From an uncultured Steroidobacter sp. (GTDB taxonomy: Bacteria; Pseudomonadota; Gammaproteobacteria; Steroidobacterales; Steroidobacteraceae), in contig CAMLEO010000364.1 in assembly GCA_946478975.1 (NCBI GenBank), positions 1 through 6,195 of the forward strand: a DNA stretch of 6,195 bases, written 5' to 3'. The translations under genes and the position numbers were made by a program. The notes under the pieces were generated by a model. It was not told the origin of the DNA. It ran no database searches and saw nothing but the letters and a program-made list of their open reading frames with translations. Shown here piece after piece: positions 4,732 through 6,195 of this stretch. The stretch's first letter is position 1. Every line of letters begins with the position of its first letter.

Positions 4732-6195
4732 CTAGAAGGTGTAGCTCACGCGTCCGTAGATGAAGCGGCCGGAACGACCGAACGGCGAGTAGTTCGAGAA
4801 CGAGGTGGTGCCGGTGGTGTTGATCTGCGGCGGATTCTCGGTCGGATACTCGTCGGTGAGGTTGTCCGCACCCAGCGCCACCTTGATGTGATCGGTGACG
4901 CCGATGCGCGCCTCCAGGTCGATCAGCGTCCTCGGCTCCAGGGTCAGATCGAACGCCGGATTCGGATCCGGCGACAGCACTTCGCCGTAACGGGTCGCGC
5001 GCAACGTTGCGCCGAAGCGATTCAACGTCCAGTTGATCGCCGCGGCGTATTTATCCTTCGGCGTGCCTTCCTCGTACGTCAGCACGTTGAAGCGGCTGAA
5101 CAGCACCTGCGGCGGCAGCGCCGTCAGCTGCGGCGTCGACGGCACGCGTGTGACATCGGTGGAGTTCCAGTTTCCCGTCAGCGTGAAGTCGAAGCGGCCC
5201 AGCGCCGCAGTCGACAGCGGATAGTTCATCACCAGGTCGACACCTTCGGTGCGGGTGTCCACGCCGTTGATGAAGAAGCGCCCGCCGCCGACGCCGACGA
5301 AGCCGAGGCTGGTCAAATAATTGCGCACATCGGTCGAAGTGAGGTTCTCGGACAGCACGATGCGGTCGTCGATGTTGATCCGGTACGCATCGACCGTCAT
5401 TGTGAAATCGGCGATACGCGCGACCGCGCCCACCGAGTAGTTCAACGATTCCTCGGCATCGAGCGGCTTGGCGCCTAACGCCTTCGCAACCGGATCGGTG
5501 ACCGGGAAGGTCGTGATGTCGAACGGCACGCCACCGATGAAGTTGGTCGACGTGGTGGCGAAGTACTGTTGTTGCAACGACGGTGCCTTGAAGCCGTTCT
5601 GCACCGACGCGCGCAGCGCGAAGCTCGGCGTGAAGTCATAACGCAGCGACAGCTTGCCCGCGACGTTCTCGCCGAAATCGGAATAGCTTTCGCCGCGAAC
5701 GGCGACCGACGCCAGCAGCTGCTGGGTCACATTCGCTTCCAGGTCGATGTAGGCGCCGACAGCGGTGCGGTCCTGATCGACTTCGTTCGCCGGCCGGAAG
5801 CCCGGGAACACCTGCGCGCCCGATTGCGTCGGTGTGCCGTTCGGCAACAGCACGCCGCCGTTGCGATACGAATCCGGCTCGCCGGCCGAGATGCTGAATG
5901 TTTCTCGCCGCGCTTCCACGCCGATCGCGATATTCAACGGCGACGCGAGACCAATCTCGGCGGTGCGCACGCCAGAGATGTTCATCACCAGCTGGTCGTA
6001 ATCGAAGCCGCCGGCGTCGAACTCGGTCTTGCTCGCGACGCCCAGCGAACGATTCAACGTGTTCTTGATGGTGAAATCCATTTCGTTGCGGCCATAGGTC
6101 AACGAGGAATCCATGTTCCACTCGCCCAGGCGCCAGCTCGTGCCGACGGCAGCGGATGTATCGATGACTTCGGGCGCGATCAACGGCAGGAAGCC
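4732..6195 (-). CDS. TonB-dependent outer-membrane receptor, C-terminal beta-barrel (5' end outside window)
   Basis: The frame stays open to the right edge, so only the last 487 residues are present; the signal peptide, TonB box and plug domain lie outside. What is visible is the beta-barrel: alternating amphipathic strands separated by loops, the signature 'LRASVQNGFKAPSLQQQYF' (about 194-212), 'ESLNYSVGAVARIADFTMTVDAYRI' (about 249-273), 'VDTRTEGVDLVMNYPL', and a final 'ALGADNLTDEYP' followed by a closing strand GRFIYGRVSYTF with the C-terminal Phe needed for outer-membrane insertion. Such receptors take up siderophores, cobalamin, saccharides or other large substrates with TonB energy. The substrate is unknown because the plug and neighbours are missing. 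A TTG at 6183 could be mistaken for a start, but barrel-like coding (GFLPL) continues upstream of it. The gene is convergent with the LysE-family gene with no spacer and no visible terminator. Confidence 0.9.
   Translation of the reverse strand, partial: GFLPLIAPEVIDTSAAVGTSWRLGEWNMDSSLTYGRNEMDFTIKNTLNRSLGVASKTEFDAGGFDYDQLVMNISGVRTAEIGLASPLNIAIGVEARRETFSISAGEPDSYRNGGVLLPNGTPTQSGAQVFPGFRPANEVDQDRTAVGAYIDLEANVTQQLLASVAVRGESYSDFGENVAGKLSLRYDFTPSFALRASVQNGFKAPSLQQQYFATTSTNFIGGVPFDITTFPVTDPVAKALGAKPLDAEESLNYSVGAVARIADFTMTVDAYRINIDDRIVLSENLTSTDVRNYLTSLGFVGVGGGRFFINGVDTRTEGVDLVMNYPLSTAALGRFDFTLTGNWNSTDVTRVPSTPQLTALPPQVLFSRFNVLTYEEGTPKDKYAAAINWTLNRFGATLRATRYGEVLSPDPNPAFDLTLEPRTLIDLEARIGVTDHIKVALGADNLTDEYPTENPPQINTTGTTSFSNYSPFGRSGRFIYGRVSYTF

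Noticed and set aside
4888..5478. A 196-codon plus-strand frame opposite the TonB-dependent receptor
   Set aside because: Its Arg- and Gln-rich composition is typical of the antisense of beta-barrel coding sequence, and the receptor frame is unmistakable.
6181..6183. TTG as the start codon of the TonB-dependent receptor
   Set aside because: The frame is open upstream to the window edge and the product starting here would lack a signal peptide and plug domain, so the gene is cut by the window and does not start here.
1..6195. tRNA, rRNA, CRISPR array, insertion sequence or toxin-antitoxin module
   Set aside because: No repeat-spacer pattern, terminal inverted repeats, transposase motifs or tRNA-like cloverleaf was seen on either strand; the space is filled by the five genes and two short intergenic regions.

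Overview
The window is GC-rich and densely coding, with five protein genes and no recognisable RNA gene, mobile element or CRISPR array. A periplasmic cytochrome c/PQQ-type beta-propeller dehydrogenase, a TonB-dependent outer-membrane receptor, a lipoprotein and Sec-type signal peptides all point to a Gram-negative proteobacterium. A gammaproteobacterium of the Xanthomonadales/Steroidobacter type would fit, but this is inferred from gene style and not from any taxonomic marker.

Layout. (1) 1-1287, minus: N-terminal 429 residues of a quinohemoprotein dehydrogenase of the polyvinyl-alcohol-dehydrogenase-like type, running off the left edge. (2) 1288-1493: a divergent intergenic region with overlapping inverted repeats. 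(3) 1494-3269, plus: a secreted protein with the full architecture of a GH20 beta-N-acetylhexosaminidase. (4) 3288-3806, minus: a small lipoprotein with an NTF2-like (SnoaL/DUF4440-like) domain, convergent with the GH20 gene. (5) 3807-4104: a divergent intergenic region of about 300 bases. (6) 4105-4731, plus: a LysE/RhtB-family amino-acid exporter. (7) 4732-6195, minus: the C-terminal 487 residues of a TonB-dependent receptor, running off the right edge. Its stop codon abuts the LysE stop with no base between them.

The most interesting item is the GH20-like protein. Its fold signatures are intact and its frame is clean, but nearly every catalytic residue is replaced. The family's Asp-Glu catalytic pair reads Ala-Asp, the PGH histidine is Gly, the WTE glutamate is Thr, and the Tyr-x-Asp pair is Ser-x-Asn. 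The sequence predicts a secreted pseudoenzyme, or one with changed chemistry, kept under selection.

The genes alternate in strand and none forms an obvious operon with a neighbour. They share an envelope theme (periplasmic oxidation, a periplasmic or secreted sugar-enzyme relative, a lipoprotein, an inner-membrane exporter, an outer-membrane receptor), but the sequence does not show that they form one pathway.
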